Origin: Rickettsiales bacterium
GTDB lineage: Bacteria; Pseudomonadota; Alphaproteobacteria; Rickettsiales; UBA1997
Length of the DNA stretch: 7,698 nucleotides
Reading direction: 5' to 3'
NCBI GenBank assembly: GCA_031284025.1
Contig: JAITAR010000028.1
Location: 1-7,698, forward strand
This document shows positions 6,826-7,698 of this stretch, one piece after another (the first letter of the stretch is position 1; every line of letters begins with the position of its first letter). The position numbers were made by a program, and so were the translations under genes. The notes beneath the pieces are model-generated. The model was not told the origin of the DNA. It made no database searches and saw only the letters and a program-made list of their open reading frames with translations.

Positions 6826-7689
6826 GTGAAAATTAGGAGGAAGAGTATTTTGATAGGTAAATTTTGTTGTCTACTGATTGCTGCCAGCTTCCTGAGTCTG
6901 CCGGTAGAGAATTGTTCGGCTACTAGTAACTTTCAGATACAGGGTATCGCATATCTGAATAGTATGGTTGAATATGACATAGATGCTAGCTTCGTTCAAG
7001 AATTTGTCTATGTGAGCGTCAACATGGACATCAGGCGTGTTACAATCAACAATAAATTCTTTCAGAGCAATTTTATAGAAAAGATAGCAAACAGAAAAAG
7101 GCCAATGGAACTTAAGAATAAGGATCAATATCTCTACGATTTACGTCTGAGATATAAACTGTACGAAAATGCTCCGGTCAAATTCCTGGCCAGCTTTAGC
7201 TATGGAGGCGTTCTCACGGCCGATAAAGTTCTAGCATTTAGTGACTACAGTAATATATTTCCATCGGTAAATTTTGGCTTGGCCTGCGGTCTAAGCTATA
7301 GAGGGATGGAATTTTTAGTGAGCGGTAGCTATGCGACGATGGAAAACACATTTAAAGACCGGGTGCACTTCTCTGTAGAAAATTACTACAGCCTAGGAAA
7401 AAATACCACAGCCATATTTGTATATAGCTACGGGTTCGACGTAGAAAAAACGCACTACAGTGAACTCAAGGTACCTTACGAAAAACCAGATAGCAGCTTG
7501 ATAAATATGGAATACGACAATGTCATATATCGCGTTCCTAGGGCAATACTTCTCGATAAAAGTCATAGAGTAGAATTCTACAATATATTCAAAATTGATA
7601 GAAATAATCGCGTAAAATTTGGACTTAGATATTCACTGTCCAAAAATTGGGTGAGTGACTACGCTATAGTTCTTGGTATCCTATTTTAG
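6826..7689 (+). CDS. Uncharacterised exported protein, probably an outer-membrane beta-barrel
   Basis: I do not recognise this family. The 287-residue product begins with a clear signal peptide: a basic n-region (KIRRK), a hydrophobic core from about residues 8 to 26, and a likely cleavage site after Ala32 (CSA/TS). No proper lipobox precedes Cys30. The mature part of about 255 residues has many alternating polar/aromatic stretches (for example RLRYKLYENAPVKFLASFSY and FGLACGLSYRGMEFLVSGSY), lacks further membrane helices, and ends in Gly-Ile-Leu-Phe after an amphipathic strand. This suits an outer-membrane barrel of roughly 10-12 strands; the strand count is a guess. The start is ambiguous. 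GTG 6826 gives the better n-region but has no Shine-Dalgarno; TTG 6850 lies 9 nt after AGGAGG and would still leave a shorter signal peptide. Spacing of 13-37 bp behind fhs, with no terminator between, suggests cotranscription. It ends at TAG 7687-7689. Confidence 0.7.
   Translation: MKIRRKSILIGKFCCLLIAASFLSLPVENCSATSNFQIQGIAYLNSMVEYDIDASFVQEFVYVSVNMDIRRVTINNKFFQSNFIEKIANRKRPMELKNKDQYLYDLRLRYKLYENAPVKFLASFSYGGVLTADKVLAFSDYSNIFPSVNFGLACGLSYRGMEFLVSGSYATMENTFKDRVHFSVENYYSLGKNTTAIFVYSYGFDVEKTHYSELKVPYEKPDSSLINMEYDNVIYRVPRAILLDKSHRVEFYNIFKIDRNNRVKFGLRYSLSKNWVSDYAIVLGILF
6835..6840 (+). promoter_or_regulatory. Perfect Shine-Dalgarno AGGAGG that bears on the start of the surface-protein gene
   Basis: AGGAGG at 6835-6840 is a full anti-16S match and sits 9 nt before an in-frame TTG at 6850. 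If used, the protein starts MIGKFCCLLIAASF instead of MKIRRKSILIGKF. The same bases would encode Arg-Arg (residues 4-5) in the longer form, so the match may be incidental. No other gene in the window has such a strong site. Confidence 0.4.
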
Positions 7690-7698
7690 ACACTTCCA

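Noticed and set aside
1..7698. Mobile elements, CRISPR arrays, phage or toxin-antitoxin genes
   Set aside because: No transposase, integrase, terminal inverted repeats, spaced repeat array or small paired cassette was found on either strand; the coding space is filled by core genes and two surface proteins.

Overview
The window reads as an ordinary chromosomal segment of a Gram-negative bacterium, most likely a host-associated alphaproteobacterium (Rickettsiales/Holosporales-like). The reasons are: FabF and SecA sequences that look alphaproteobacterial; a fairly low GC content, roughly 40% by eye; heavy use of ATA, CTA and AGA/AGG codons; a CCA-encoding tRNA gene; and two outer-membrane beta-barrel-type proteins. 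The lineage is inferred from remembered family features, not from a search.

Layout. Positions 1-288 hold the 3' end of a gene for an outer-membrane beta-barrel or autotransporter-like protein, cut by the window edge. Next comes a short control region with a 9-bp direct repeat and a good sigma-70-type promoter. It leads into acpP (acyl carrier protein) and fabF (beta-ketoacyl-ACP synthase II), followed 6 bp later by a tRNA-Thr(GGU) gene. secA (preprotein translocase ATPase) lies on the opposite strand and converges on the tRNA with only 70 bp between them. An AT-rich spacer of about 250 bp then carries back-to-back promoters for secA (leftward) and fhs (formate-tetrahydrofolate ligase, rightward). 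Closely behind fhs is a gene for a secreted, probably outer-membrane beta-barrel protein that I cannot assign to a named family.

How the genes relate. AcpP and FabF act together in fatty-acid elongation, so they supply membrane lipid. SecA drives export of proteins with signal peptides, which would include the two surface proteins at the window ends. Fhs feeds formate-derived one-carbon units into folate for purine and formyl-methionine synthesis. I see no mobile element, CRISPR array, toxin-antitoxin pair, phage gene or broken core gene. The points most worth a second look are the repeat upstream of the acpP promoter, the fhs/unknown-barrel pair, the mixed translation-start signals and a C-A mismatch in the tRNA acceptor stem. 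I do not see evidence for a new multi-gene system.
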